Below are positions 6,576 to 14,035 of a stretch of 64,000 bases of DNA, piece after piece. The stretch lies in the NCBI GenBank assembly GCA_040881985.1, contig JBBECE010000027.1, positions 1 through 64,000 on the forward strand. Reading direction: 5' to 3'. The stretch is from JBBECE01 sp040881985. GTDB taxonomy: Bacteria > Pseudomonadota > Alphaproteobacteria > Rhizobiales > Devosiaceae. Numbering within the stretch: position 1 is the stretch's first letter; the number at the start of each line of letters is the position of its first letter. The notes beneath the pieces are model-generated. The model was not told the DNA's origin. It was given only the letters and a program-made list of their open reading frames with translations, and did no database searches. A program made the translations under genes and the position numbers.

Positions 6576-7841
6576 ATGACCAGACCGGAGACCCCTTCGC
6601 ACGAGGTCAAAGCGCAGATCGGCGCCATCCCCTCGGGCGACATCGGCGCCCTGCTCGATGAATTCCTGACCAACTTCGAGAGCTTCAAGACCGAGAATGA
6701 TTCCCGGCTGAAGCAGCTCGAAACCCGCGGCGCGGCCGACCCGTTGACAATCGACAAGGTCGACCGGCTCAACCGCGCGCTCGACACGGCCAAATCCATG
6801 ATCGACCGCAATGCCCTCGAGAGGTCGCGCCCGGCGCTCGAGACCGGCGGACCGCGGACTTCCTTTGGCGTTCGCGCCACGCAGGCTGGCACCGACGAAT
6901 ACAAGGACGCCTTCGCGTCCTACGTCCGGCGCGGCGAGGAGAAGGCCCTGCAGGTCGGCTCGAATCCCGACGGCGGCTATCTCGTCCCCGGCGAGACCGA
7001 GATCGAAATCGCCCGGCGGCTGACCGAGGTCTCCCCGATCCGCTCGATCGCGGGGGTCCGGGTTGTTTCGACCTCGACCTACAAAAAGCCGATCTCGATC
7101 ACCGGCCCGGTCGTCGGCTGGGTCGGGGAGACCGACGCCAGGCCCGAGACCGACTCGCAGATCCTCGATGCGATCGAATATCCGACCGCCGAGCTCTACG
7201 CGATGCCGGCGGCGACCTCGGCCTTCCTCGACGACGCCGCGGTCGATGTCGGCCAGTGGATCGCCGAGGAGGTCGACGCGGCCTTCGCCGAGCAGGAGAC
7301 GGCCGCCTTCATTCTCGGCGACGGGGTGAAGAAGCCGACGGGCTTTCTCGACTACGACCAGATCGCCGAGGCGAGCTGGGCCTGGGAGAAGATCGGCTAT
7401 ATCGCGACCGGGGTGAGCGGGGACTTTCCGGCGAGCGATGAGTCGGATGTCCTCATCGACCTCGTCTATGCGCTGAAGTCGGGCTACCGGCAGAACGCCA
7501 CCTGGGTGATGAACCGGCGGACGCAGGCGGCCTTGCGGAAGCTCAAGGACGAGAACGGCAACTATATCTGGCAGCCGTCGGCGACCCCGATCGGCCGGGC
7601 GTCGCTGATGGGCTTCCCGGTGGTCGAGGCCGAGGACATGCCGGACATTGGCGCGGGGACGACGCCGATCGCCTTCGGGGACTTCCGGCGCGGCTATCTG
7701 ATCGTCGACCGGCAGGGGATCAACGTCATCCGCGATCCGTTCTCGGCGAAACCCTACGTGCTCTTCTATACGACCAAGCGGGTCGGCGGCGGGGTCGCCG
7801 ATTTCGACGCGATCAAGCTCTTGAAGTTCGCGGCGTCGTAG
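6576..7841 (+). CDS. Major capsid protein, HK97 fold (GTA g5)
   Basis: This 421-residue protein has the layout of HK97-type capsid precursors. A predicted helical N-terminal region of about 110 residues (LLDEFLTNFESFKTENDSRL) is probably the scaffold-like segment removed by the neighbouring protease. A capsid core follows, beginning near QVGSNPDGGYLVPGETE. Further core features are the PVVGWVGE segment, ATWVMNRRTQAALRKL, and near the end a glycine-rich FGDFRRGYLIVDRQG. It forms the shell of the particle. A GC-rich palindrome and a second strong stem-loop lie in the 155 bp after the stop. Confidence 0.94.
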   Translation: MTRPETPSHEVKAQIGAIPSGDIGALLDEFLTNFESFKTENDSRLKQLETRGAADPLTIDKVDRLNRALDTAKSMIDRNALERSRPALETGGPRTSFGVRATQAGTDEYKDAFASYVRRGEEKALQVGSNPDGGYLVPGETEIEIARRLTEVSPIRSIAGVRVVSTSTYKKPISITGPVVGWVGETDARPETDSQILDAIEYPTAELYAMPAATSAFLDDAAVDVGQWIAEEVDAAFAEQETAAFILGDGVKKPTGFLDYDQIAEASWAWEKIGYIATGVSGDFPASDESDVLIDLVYALKSGYRQNATWVMNRRTQAALRKLKDENGNYIWQPSATPIGRASLMGFPVVEAEDMPDIGAGTTPIAFGDFRRGYLIVDRQGINVIRDPFSAKPYVLFYTTKRVGGGVADFDAIKLLKFAAS

Positions 7842-7852
7842 GCGTGCCCTCT

Positions 7853-7872
7853 CTCCCCCAGCAAGGGGGAGG
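7853..7872. repeat. GC-rich intergenic palindrome after the capsid gene
   Basis: CTCCCCC pairs with GGGGGAG across an AGCAA loop, followed by GTGAA. This is the same family as at 4264-4284. It begins 12 bp after the capsid stop codon. Confidence 0.65.
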
Positions 7873-7940
7873 TGAAAAAACAACATTGCCGTCAATCGCA
7901 ACACTTCGTCCGTCCGGGACCCCTCGGGCGGGCGGGAGAG

Positions 7941-7974
7941 CCCCGGCCGGTTGTCCCCTCCCCGCCGGCCGGGG
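7941..7974 (+). terminator. Strong stem-loop between capsid and g6 (possible attenuator)
   Basis: CCCCGGCCGG at 7941-7950 is perfectly complementary to CCGGCCGGGG at 7965-7974, leaving a 14-base loop. It is followed by CGTTGCATTTT, a weak U-tract, and then the g6 ribosome binding site. A partial terminator here would let far more capsid than connector be made from one transcript. The stem is seen directly; the function is inferred. Confidence 0.45.
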
Positions 7975-7996
7975 CGTTGCATTTTGAGGTGAAGCC

Positions 7997-8575
7997 ATGA
8001 CGTCCATCCTTCTCGCGGGACCCGCGACGGAGCCGATCTCGCTCGCCGACGCGAAGGCGTATTTGCGCGTCGATTCCGGCGACGAGGACAATTTGATCTC
8101 GACGCTGATCGCCGCCGGCCGGGTGCATCTCGAAGCGATCACGCGCCGGGCGATGATCGACCAGAACTGGCGGGTCATTCTCGACGCCTGGCCGCAGGGC
8201 GACGAAGTCTCGTTGCCGCTCGGCCCGTTCCGGGCGCTGCTGGCGGTCAGGATTTTCGACGAGGCGGGAGCGGCGACCGAGCTGCCGCTGGCGCAGTTTC
8301 TCCCCGAGACGGGATCGGCGCCGGGACGGATCGTCTTGCCGGGGACGGTCGCGGGCATGCCGCTTGCAAGAGAAAGACTTGCGGTCGAGATCGATTTCAC
8401 CGCCGGCTATGGCGAAGACCCCGGGGACGTGCCGGCGGGGCTCAAACAAGCGTTGATGTCGCTCGTCGCCCATTGGTTCGAGCATCGCGAGGCGGTGCTG
8501 ATGGCCGGCTCGGGCGCCATCGTGCCCGCGAGTTTCGACCAGCTGATCGCGCCTTATCGGGTCATCGCGCTGTGA
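7997..8575 (+). CDS. Head-tail connector, gp6-like (GTA g6)
   Basis: The 192-residue product begins with the segment ISLADAKAYLRVDSGDEDN and contains LISTLIAAGRVHLEAITRRA, characteristic of gp6-like head-tail connector (adaptor) proteins of HK97-type phages and GTAs. The C-terminal half has a predicted helical bundle with MSLVAHWFEHREAV. It would form a ring under the portal. The start ATG at 7997 follows TGAGGTGAAG. Its stop overlaps the next gene's GTG. Confidence 0.88.
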   Translation: MTSILLAGPATEPISLADAKAYLRVDSGDEDNLISTLIAAGRVHLEAITRRAMIDQNWRVILDAWPQGDEVSLPLGPFRALLAVRIFDEAGAATELPLAQFLPETGSAPGRIVLPGTVAGMPLARERLAVEIDFTAGYGEDPGDVPAGLKQALMSLVAHWFEHREAVLMAGSGAIVPASFDQLIAPYRVIAL

Positions 8576-8910
8576 ACGAGAAACCCCCGCCGCTCGGGAC
8601 GTTGCGCGAGCGCGTCGGAATTTTCTCGAAGCAGACCTCGATCGACGCCGAGGGCGGCCATGACGTGAGTTTTGTCCCGCTCGGCCTCGCCTGGGCGCGG
8701 GTGTCGGCGACGGTGGCGCGCGACCGGATCGGCGACGGGGTCGCGACCGCGATCACCCATACAGTGGTCCTGCGCCACCGCACCGACATAGCGCCGGGCG
8801 ACCGGATCGTCTGGGGCGGGCGAACGCTGGAGGTGATCGGCGCCGAGGATCTCAACGGCCGGCGGGCCTATCTGGTTTGCCGGTGCCTCGAGACCGTGAT
8901 CGCGGGGTGA
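8572..8910 (+). CDS. Head closure / head-tail adaptor protein (GTA g7)
   Basis: The GTG at 8572 overlaps the preceding stop in GTGA and gives 112 residues. The product begins with TLRERVGIFSKQTSIDAEGG and contains WARVSATVARDRIG. It continues to HRTDIAPGDRIVWGGRTLEV and ends ECLETVIAG-like. This is the SPP1 gp16-type head closure fold of phage adaptor proteins. It connects the gp6-like ring to the tail. A longer in-frame reading from 8473 lies inside g6 and is rejected. Confidence 0.87.
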   Translation: MNEKPPPLGTLRERVGIFSKQTSIDAEGGHDVSFVPLGLAWARVSATVARDRIGDGVATAITHTVVLRHRTDIAPGDRIVWGGRTLEVIGAEDLNGRRAYLVCRCLETVIAG

Positions 8911-8914
8911 GCCG

Positions 8915-9325
8915 ATGCACGCCTGGATGATCGCGCTGCAGAGTGCGCTGGTCGCGGCGTTCGCGGCGGACGCGGGGCTCATCGCGCTGATCGGGGCGGA
9001 CGCGGTGTTCGACGCGCCCCCGCAAGGCAAAACGCCTCCCTATGTGGCGATCGCCCGGCACGATGCGATTAATCGCGACGCGCTTGCCGCGCCCGGCACC
9101 GACCATCGGTTGACGCTCAATGTCTGGGCCGGCCGCGCCTCGCGCCGGGCGGCGCTCGAAATCGCCGAACGGCTGGCGACAGTGGCGCTGACGGCCGGGC
9201 TCGACGGGGGCGGGCTGAAAGTGACGCACCGGCTCTGCGAGCGCACCGAGACCGAGATCGACCTCGATACGGGGCGGGCGCGGGCGGCGGTGAGGCTGCG
9301 GTTTTTCTGCGAGGCGGACGCCTGA
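8915..9325 (+). CDS. Tail terminator-like protein, DUF3168 family (GTA g8)
   Basis: This 136-residue protein carries the features of DUF3168: MIALQSALVAAFAADAGL at the start, AVFDAPPQGKTPPYVAIA in the middle, and LTLNVWAGRASRRAALEIAE. The family provides tail terminator or tail completion proteins in phages and GTAs. It starts 4 bp after g7. A palindromic repeat block of about 120 bp follows before g9. Confidence 0.87.
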   Translation: MHAWMIALQSALVAAFAADAGLIALIGADAVFDAPPQGKTPPYVAIARHDAINRDALAAPGTDHRLTLNVWAGRASRRAALEIAERLATVALTAGLDGGGLKVTHRLCERTETEIDLDTGRARAAVRLRFFCEADA

Positions 9326-9328
9326 CTT

Positions 9329-9430
9329 TCCACCCCCCTGGAAGGGGGAGGGTAGGGGGGTCCGCTAGTGAACTGGGACCAACCCCCACCCGGCGCTACG
9401 CGCCGTCCTCCCCCCTTCTGGGGGAGGTGA
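9329..9430. repeat. Compound palindromic repeat between g8 and g9
   Basis: The block begins with a CCACCCCCC/GGGGGAGGG arm pair. It continues with ACCCCCACCCGGCGC-TACG-CGCCG and a second CCTCCCCCC-TTCT-GGGGGAGG arm pair ending at 9427. The second half has the same plan as the element at 14036-14080. The g9 ribosome binding site GAGGAGCC follows. The family looks like the dispersed ACCCCCACCCGGC...GGGGGAGG repeats seen in many Alphaproteobacteria. Confidence 0.75.
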
Positions 9431-9449
9431 ATTTCATGAGGAGCCTTCC

Positions 9450-9863
9450 ATGAGCGCCCAGTCCGGCAAGGACATGCTGTTGAAACTCGACGAGACGGGG
9501 GCGGGGAGTTTTGTCACCGTCGCCGGGCTGCGGAGCCGGTCGCTGGCCTTCAACGCCCAGTCGATCGATGTGACCGACGCCGAGTCGGCGGGACGCTGGC
9601 GCGAGCTGTTGGCCGGCGGCGGGGTGAAACGCGCCGCGCTGACCGGGGCGGGGATTTTCAAGGACCAGGCCTCCGACGCGGCGATGCGCGAGATTTTCTT
9701 CGCCGGCGAGGTGCGCGACTGGCAGGTGACCATTCCCGATTTCGGCACGCTGACCGGCAAATTCCAGATCACCGCGCTGGAATTCGCCGCCGATCATGCC
9801 GGGGAAGTGACCTTCGAGATCGCGCTGGAGAGTGCCGGCGCGATTGCGTTTGCGGCGGTCTAG
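9450..9863 (+). CDS. Major tail protein, TP901-1 type (GTA g9)
   Basis: The 137-residue protein matches the GTA major tail tube protein: SGKDMLLKLDETGAGSFVTV at the start, SIDVTDAESAGRWRELL, and an end in EFAADHAGEVTFEIALES. It polymerises into the tail tube. The ATG at 9450 follows GAGGAGCC. The last 241 bp are repeated at 10670-10910 beyond an inserted antisense methyltransferase gene. The final 27 bp of the two copies differ at five positions, all synonymous or stop-codon changes. The stop TAG at 9861 overlaps the antisense gene's stop. Confidence 0.9.
   Translation: MSAQSGKDMLLKLDETGAGSFVTVAGLRSRSLAFNAQSIDVTDAESAGRWRELLAGGGVKRAALTGAGIFKDQASDAAMREIFFAGEVRDWQVTIPDFGTLTGKFQITALEFAADHAGEVTFEIALESAGAIAFAAV
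9623..9863 (+). repeat. Direct repeat of the g9 3' end, copy 1
   Basis: This 241-bp segment, ending with the g9 stop codon, recurs at 10670-10910 with a constant offset of 1047 bp. By eye there is one mismatch near the left end, then about 200 identical bases. Five mismatches are clustered in the last 27 bp. The two copies flank the antisense methyltransferase gene. Confidence 0.9.
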
Positions 9864-10603
9864 GCGCCGGGTTTTCGGGCGATGAAATAGTGGTTCTGAC
9901 AGATGCCGGGCAAGGCGCGTGCCAGAAGGTCGTCGGCGCCGTCGAGGACGGCGACGAAGGCGCGGTTGTCGGCAATGGATTTGAGCGGCGGCGGCAGGCG
10001 TCCGAACGTATCGCGGGGAAAAAATCCGTAGCGGCCACGCTCGAGAAGGGTGAAACCGCCAGCGGCGCAAAGCGGCGCGATGTCGCCGGTGCGAAAGCGC
10101 CGCCGGTGTCGGTAGCGCTTGACACGGAAAAGCGCCGCAGCGGCCTCGATCCACGAAAAACGGTTGGGGAAATGGAAGCAGAGGAAAAGTCCGCCCGGCC
10201 GCAGAATGCGTGCGATCTCGCGTAGCGAGGCGACGTCCTCGCCGCCCGTCTCATAGACATGTTCCAGGACGCCGATGCTGAAGACCGCGGCGAATGCGCC
10301 GTCGGGGAAGGGCAGGCGGGTCGGCTCGGCGGCGCTGCCGCGCACATGGCGAAAATTGTCGACTCCGGCGAGGAGCGGCGGCGAATCGCCGAAAGAATAA
10401 CCGACCGTCTCGAAGCCAAGCCGCGCCAGATACCACGAGAAATGACCGACGCCGCACCCCCAGTCGAGCAGCGGGCCGGGCGAGGCGAGATGAGCGCGTG
10501 TGCGCGCATAGACGAGGCGCAGCTGCCGCCAGGTCGCGCGCGTACGGAAATGCGGAATGAAGGTGAGACCGGCGGAGCGGATCTCGTCATAGGCGTCGCG
10601 CAA
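9860..10603 (-). CDS. Class I SAM-dependent methyltransferase inserted in the GTA cluster
   Basis: The minus-strand frame carries LLDWGCGVGHFSWYLARLGF (SAM-binding motif I), then LPFPDGAFAAVFSIGVLEHV and ILRPGGLFLCFHFPNRFSW. This is the plan of Methyltransf_11-type enzymes. The substrate is unknown. The open frame extends to 10819, but that part is antisense to the repeated g9 end. The TTG at 10603 with GGGAGG 6 bp upstream is the chosen start, giving 247 residues. Another frame just upstream reads plausibly as protein (IVTLSQNNYREARLARRL), so the native N-terminus may have been lost by a 2-bp slip in a GCGCG run. It opposes every surrounding GTA gene, and its stop overlaps the g9 stop. Confidence 0.75.
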   Translation of the reverse strand: MRDAYDEIRSAGLTFIPHFRTRATWRQLRLVYARTRAHLASPGPLLDWGCGVGHFSWYLARLGFETVGYSFGDSPPLLAGVDNFRHVRGSAAEPTRLPFPDGAFAAVFSIGVLEHVYETGGEDVASLREIARILRPGGLFLCFHFPNRFSWIEAAAALFRVKRYRHRRRFRTGDIAPLCAAGGFTLLERGRYGFFPRDTFGRLPPPLKSIADNRAFVAVLDGADDLLARALPGICQNHYFIARKPGA

Positions 10604-10669
10604 GCCTCGCCTCCCGATAGTTGTTTTGCGACAGAGTGACGATGCCGCGAGCCAAGCGCAAGGCGCCGA

Positions 10670-10910
10670 GGTGAAACGCGCGGCGCTGACCGGGGCGGGG
10701 ATTTTCAAGGACCAGGCCTCCGACGCGGCGATGCGCGAGATTTTCTTCGCCGGCGAGGTGCGCGACTGGCAGGTGACCATTCCCGATTTCGGCACGCTGA
10801 CCGGCAAATTCCAGATCACCGCGCTGGAATTCGCCGCCGATCATGCCGGGGAAGTGACCTTCGAGATCGCGCTGGAGAGTGCCGGGGCGATCGCCTTCGC
10901 GGCGGTCTAA
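10670..10910 (+). pseudogene. Duplicated 3' fragment of the g9 major tail gene
   Basis: This is copy 2 of the 241-bp repeat. It encodes the last 79 residues of g9 with an identical protein sequence but ends in TAA rather than TAG and lacks the g9 start region. A 94-residue frame opening at a TTG (10626) could be read through it, but no good ribosome binding site is seen. The native-looking intergenic palindrome follows directly, so this copy probably keeps the original 3' junction of g9. Whether a truncated tail protein is made is unknown. Confidence 0.8.
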
Positions 10911-10921
10911 TTCTTTCTTTA

Positions 10922-11006
10922 CCTCCCCCACGGTGGGGGAGGTGAAGGACTATTCGCGCGAGGACCCGCGCTGCTGGGTCCTCGGGTCAAGCCCGAGGAT
11001 GACGAG
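10922..11006. repeat. Palindromic repeats before g10
   Basis: At 10922-10942 CCTCCCCCAC pairs perfectly with GTGGGGGAGG around one base. At 10961-10982 AGGACCC pairs with GGGTCCT. At 10980-10998 CCTCGGG pairs with CCCGAGG and is followed by ATGACGA, as in the 5696-5874 block. The end of the element (GAGGAGAGAG) supplies the ribosome binding site of g10 at 11016. Two repeat families are thus joined in one gap. Confidence 0.75.
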
Positions 11007-11015
11007 GAGAGAGCG

Positions 11016-11333
11016 ATGCCCAACGCGTTGCGCGGAGAAATCGAGGCGACGATCGGCGGGAGGACGCGGGTGTTGTGCCTGACGCTCGGGGCGCTGGCGG
11101 AACTCGAAGCGCGGCTGGGGGCGGGCGATCTCAACGGACTGGCGGAGCGCTTCGAGAAGGGGCGCGTGTCGGCGCGCGATCTCGCGGCGATCATCGGCGC
11201 CGGCCTGCGCGGCGCCGGCGAGCCGGTGAGCGATGAGGAATTGATGCGGATGCCGGTCGATGGCGGGGTCAAGGGCGCGGCGGAAATCGCGGCGCGGCTG
11301 CTCAGCGCGACTTTCGGCGGCGACGGCGAGTGA
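11016..11333 (+). CDS. GTA g10-like tail assembly protein
   Basis: The 105-residue product contains IEATIGGRTRVLCLTLGALA, ELEARLGAGDLNGLAERFEKG and AAIIGAGLRGAGEPVSDEEL. This is the characteristic plan of the GTA gp10 family (a phage tail tube/assembly chaperone family). Members are thought to help assemble the tail around the tape measure. It starts at an ATG with GAGGAGAGAG upstream and its stop overlaps the next start (GTGA, 11330). Confidence 0.85.
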   Translation: MPNALRGEIEATIGGRTRVLCLTLGALAELEARLGAGDLNGLAERFEKGRVSARDLAAIIGAGLRGAGEPVSDEELMRMPVDGGVKGAAEIAARLLSATFGGDGE

Positions 11334-11530
11334 ACCGGTTTCCCTGGGCCGAGGCGATGCGGCTGGCATTCGGGCTGATGCGATTGAGCCCGCGCGATTT
11401 TTGGGCGCTGACGCCGCGCGAGCTTGCCGCGGTGGCCGAGGCGCTGGCTTGGGTCGCCCCGACCGCACCGAGCCGGGCGGCGCTCGACCAACTGATGCAG
11501 AAATTTCCCGACGCGAGGCGCGATGGCTGA
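11330..11530 (+). CDS. Tail assembly chaperone (GTA g10.1)
   Basis: This 66-residue protein begins NRFPWAEAMRLAFGLMRLSP and continues RDFWALTPRELAAVAEAL. It is the typical small tail assembly chaperone found after g10 in GTA clusters. In related phages the two chaperones act together on the tape measure protein. The GTG start overlaps the g10 stop and its end overlaps g11 by 8 bp, so translation is coupled on both sides. Confidence 0.85.
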   Translation: MNRFPWAEAMRLAFGLMRLSPRDFWALTPRELAAVAEALAWVAPTAPSRAALDQLMQKFPDARRDG

Positions 11531-12074
11531 GAATTCGATCTTCGGCGAGCAATTCGAGAGCGAGCTGAGCGATGTCTCGGTCGAGCTCGACAGGATACGC
11601 GACCTCGCCAACGCAACGGGCAGCGCCATCACCACCGCCTTCCGGCGGGCGATCATTGACGGCAAATCGCTGAATTCGGTTTTGGCCGACGTGGCACGGC
11701 GCTTTGCCGATATTGCGTTGAAGGCGGCGTTGAAGCCGGTAGGGCTGTTGATTTCGGGATTCGTCGAGCGGCTGTTCACCGCGGCGAACCCGGCGCTGGG
11801 CGTGACGCCGTTCGCGCGGGGCGGCGTCGTCAACCGGCCGAGCTATTTTCCGGCGAGTTTCGGCCGCGTCGGGCTGATGGGCGAAGCGGGACCGGAAGCG
11901 ATCATGCCTTTGGCGCGCGGCGCCGACGGGCGGCTCGGCGTTGCCGGCGGGGCGGCGTCGATCTCGATTTCGATGACGGTCAATGCGAGCGACGCGCCGA
12001 GCTTTCTGCGCGCCGAGGCGGAAGTCTCGGCGATGCTGCTGAGGGCCGTCAGGCGCGGCTCGAGGGCGAGCTGA
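11523..12074 (+). CDS. Tail tape measure protein (GTA g11), short
   Basis: The 183-residue product has the GTA tape-measure layout: an N-terminal helical segment (FESELSDVSVELDRIRDLAN), a central VLADVARRFADIALKAALKP that could become membrane-inserting, and the C-terminal FARGGVVNRPSYFPAS-FGRVGLMGEAGPEAIMPL motif common to tape measure C-termini. Tape measure length sets tail length, and this is a very short member, consistent with the short GTA tail. Its last base overlaps the g12 ATG. Confidence 0.87.
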   Translation: MAENSIFGEQFESELSDVSVELDRIRDLANATGSAITTAFRRAIIDGKSLNSVLADVARRFADIALKAALKPVGLLISGFVERLFTAANPALGVTPFARGGVVNRPSYFPASFGRVGLMGEAGPEAIMPLARGADGRLGVAGGAASISISMTVNASDAPSFLRAEAEVSAMLLRAVRRGSRAS

Positions 12075-12700
12075 TGACTTTTCACGCGGTTCGGTTTCCG
12101 CTCGACATCGCGCTCGGGGCGCGTGGCGGGCCGGAACGGGCGACCGATGTGGTGACGCTGTCGAGCGGCGCCGAGGAGCGCAATTCGCGCTGGGCGCATT
12201 CGCGGCGAAGATACAACGCCGGTTATGGCGTCAAGTCGGTCGCCGACATGGACGCGGTATTGCATTTCTTCGAAGAGCGGCGGGGGCGGTTTCATTCTTT
12301 TCTCTTCCGCGATCCGCTCGATCACGGCTCGGGCGCGCCGGGCGCGGTCCCTGATGCAGAAGATCAGGAGATTGGGGCAGGCGACGGGGCAGAAACCAAT
12401 TTCCAGCTGGTCAAGACTTATGGCGGGGAGTTCGATGCTTACGTCCGGCCGATCGCGCGGCCCTTAGCAGCGACGGCGATCGTCGCGCTGGATGGGGTGG
12501 AGCAGGAAGCGGGCACGGACTTCACGGTGGCGGCGGGGGGCGTAGTGACATTTGCCGAGGCGCCGGAGGAAGGCGCGGTTGTGACCGCGGGATTCGAATT
12601 CGATGTCGAGGTCAGGTTCGACACCGACCGGCTCGATGTGGAACTCACCAGTTTCGATGCGGCACAGGCGCCGAACATTCCGCTGATCGAGGTTCTCTGA
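12074..12700 (+). CDS. Distal tail protein, DUF2460 family (GTA g12)
   Basis: The 208-residue product contains FHAVRFPLDIALGARGGPER, RRYNAGYGVKSVADMDAVL and FFEERRGRFHSFLFRDPLDH, diagnostic of the DUF2460 family found in GTAs and related phages. Structural work on Rhodobacter GTA places this protein at the distal tail end, joining tube to baseplate. It overlaps its neighbours by one base on each side (TGATG junction with g13). Confidence 0.9.
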   Translation: MTFHAVRFPLDIALGARGGPERATDVVTLSSGAEERNSRWAHSRRRYNAGYGVKSVADMDAVLHFFEERRGRFHSFLFRDPLDHGSGAPGAVPDAEDQEIGAGDGAETNFQLVKTYGGEFDAYVRPIARPLAATAIVALDGVEQEAGTDFTVAAGGVVTFAEAPEEGAVVTAGFEFDVEVRFDTDRLDVELTSFDAAQAPNIPLIEVL

Positions 12701-13590
12701 TGCGGACGCTCGATGCCGGTTTTGCGGCGCATGTCGAGAGCGGCGCGACGACGCTCGCGACCTGCTGGCGGCTGATCCGCACCGATGGCGTCGTAATGGG
12801 GTTCACCGATCACGATGTGACACTGAATTTCGACGGTACGGATTTTTCGCCGCGCGCCGGTTTCGACGGCAGCGAGATTGCTTCCCGGCTCGGGCCCGAG
12901 ATCGACACCTCGGAAGTCGTCGGCGTCATCGCGGGCGAGGCGATCACCGAGGCCGACATCCGGCTTGGGCGCTATGGCCGGGCGCGGGTCGAGACGTGGC
13001 GTGTCAATTGGCGCGACACGTCGGTCAGGCATCTGGTGCGCGCCGACACGATCGGCGAGATCGTCGAGGAGGACGGGGTATTCCGCGCCGAACTGCGCTC
13101 GGCGCACGCGGCGCTGAATGTGGTGCGGGGGCGGCTCTATCACCGCAGCTGCGACGCCGAATTGGGCGATACGCGGTGCGGGGTCGATCTCGACGATCCG
13201 GCGAACTGGCGCGACGTGACGGTAGCCGAGGTCATCGACAGGCATTTTCTGCTGGTGACGGGGCTCGGCGACACCGATCCGGGCTGGAGCGCTTTCGGGA
13301 CGATTGCCTGGACGACCGGCGCGCGGACGGGCTTCACCGACCGCATCGCCCAGCAGGCCCGCGACGATCTCGGCGACCGGCTCGGGCTCGAGGCGGATCT
13401 GCGCGGCGCGGTTGCCGCGGGCGACACCGGGCGGGTCAGCGCCGGCTGCGACAAGCAGTTTTCGACCTGCAAGGCGAAATTTGCCAACGCCGACAATTTC
13501 CGCGGGTTTCCGCACATTCCCGGCACGGATTTCATTCTGAAATATCCGAAGCGCGGCGACCGGCTCGACGGGCAGGCGCTATTCTCGTGA
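12700..13590 (+). CDS. Baseplate hub protein, DUF2163 family (GTA g13)
   Basis: The 296-residue protein matches the GTA hub family: TLATCWRLIRTDGVVMGFTD at the start and a C-terminal part with YHRSCDAELGDTRCGVDL and SAGCDKQFSTCKAKF. The hub of Rhodobacter GTA carries an iron-sulfur cluster. The four C-terminal cysteines (YHRSC, TRC, AGC, STC) are conserved here and could serve that role. It is coupled to g12 and g14 by overlaps, with the next GTG inside its stop. Confidence 0.88.
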   Translation: MRTLDAGFAAHVESGATTLATCWRLIRTDGVVMGFTDHDVTLNFDGTDFSPRAGFDGSEIASRLGPEIDTSEVVGVIAGEAITEADIRLGRYGRARVETWRVNWRDTSVRHLVRADTIGEIVEEDGVFRAELRSAHAALNVVRGRLYHRSCDAELGDTRCGVDLDDPANWRDVTVAEVIDRHFLLVTGLGDTDPGWSAFGTIAWTTGARTGFTDRIAQQARDDLGDRLGLEADLRGAVAAGDTGRVSAGCDKQFSTCKAKFANADNFRGFPHIPGTDFILKYPKRGDRLDGQALFS

Positions 13591-14030
13591 GCGGCGACGA
13601 ATTGGCGGAGATGGCGCGATCCTGGGTAGGCACGCCGTACCGCCACCAGGGGAGCGCGCCCGGCATCGGGCTCGACTGTCTCGGGCTGGTGCGGGCGCTG
13701 TGGCGGGCGAATTTTTGCGCCGAGCCGCCGATGGTCGTGCCGGCCTATCGGCCCGACTGGCGCGACCGGATCTCTGGCGCGGCGCTGGAGGAGGCGGCGC
13801 GGACGTTGCTCGGGGCGCTGGCGCCCGAGGCGGCGGGGCCGGGCGATGTGGTGCTGTTTCGTTTTCGGCGGCATCTGCCGGCCAAGCATTGTGGCGTGCT
13901 CGTCGCGCCGGGCCGGTTTGTGCATGCGCAGGAGCGGGTCGGGGTCGTCGAGGCGACGCTGTCGGCGTGGTGGGTGCGGCACGCGGCGGGTTTTTTCAGA
14001 TTTCCCGCTGAGCCGGACCTGAATCACTGA
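13587..14030 (+). CDS. NlpC/P60-family cell wall peptidase (GTA g14)
   Basis: The GTG at 13587 overlaps the g13 stop and yields 147 residues. The N-terminus ELAEMARSWVGTPYRHQGSA leads into GLDCLGLVRALW with probable catalytic Cys31. KHCGVLV supplies probable catalytic His101. This is the phage NlpC/P60 group found at the tail tip, which opens peptidoglycan during DNA delivery. A long in-frame extension back to 12996 lies within g13 and is rejected. A palindromic repeat separates it from g15. Confidence 0.9.
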   Translation: MSGDELAEMARSWVGTPYRHQGSAPGIGLDCLGLVRALWRANFCAEPPMVVPAYRPDWRDRISGAALEEAARTLLGALAPEAAGPGDVVLFRFRRHLPAKHCGVLVAPGRFVHAQERVGVVEATLSAWWVRHAAGFFRFPAEPDLNH

Positions 14031-14035
14031 AACGC

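Noticed and set aside
9860..10819. 319-residue version of the methyltransferase
   Set aside because: The first ~50 residues are merely the antisense of the repeated g9 end; the same residues appear in an antisense frame of the intact g9 gene.
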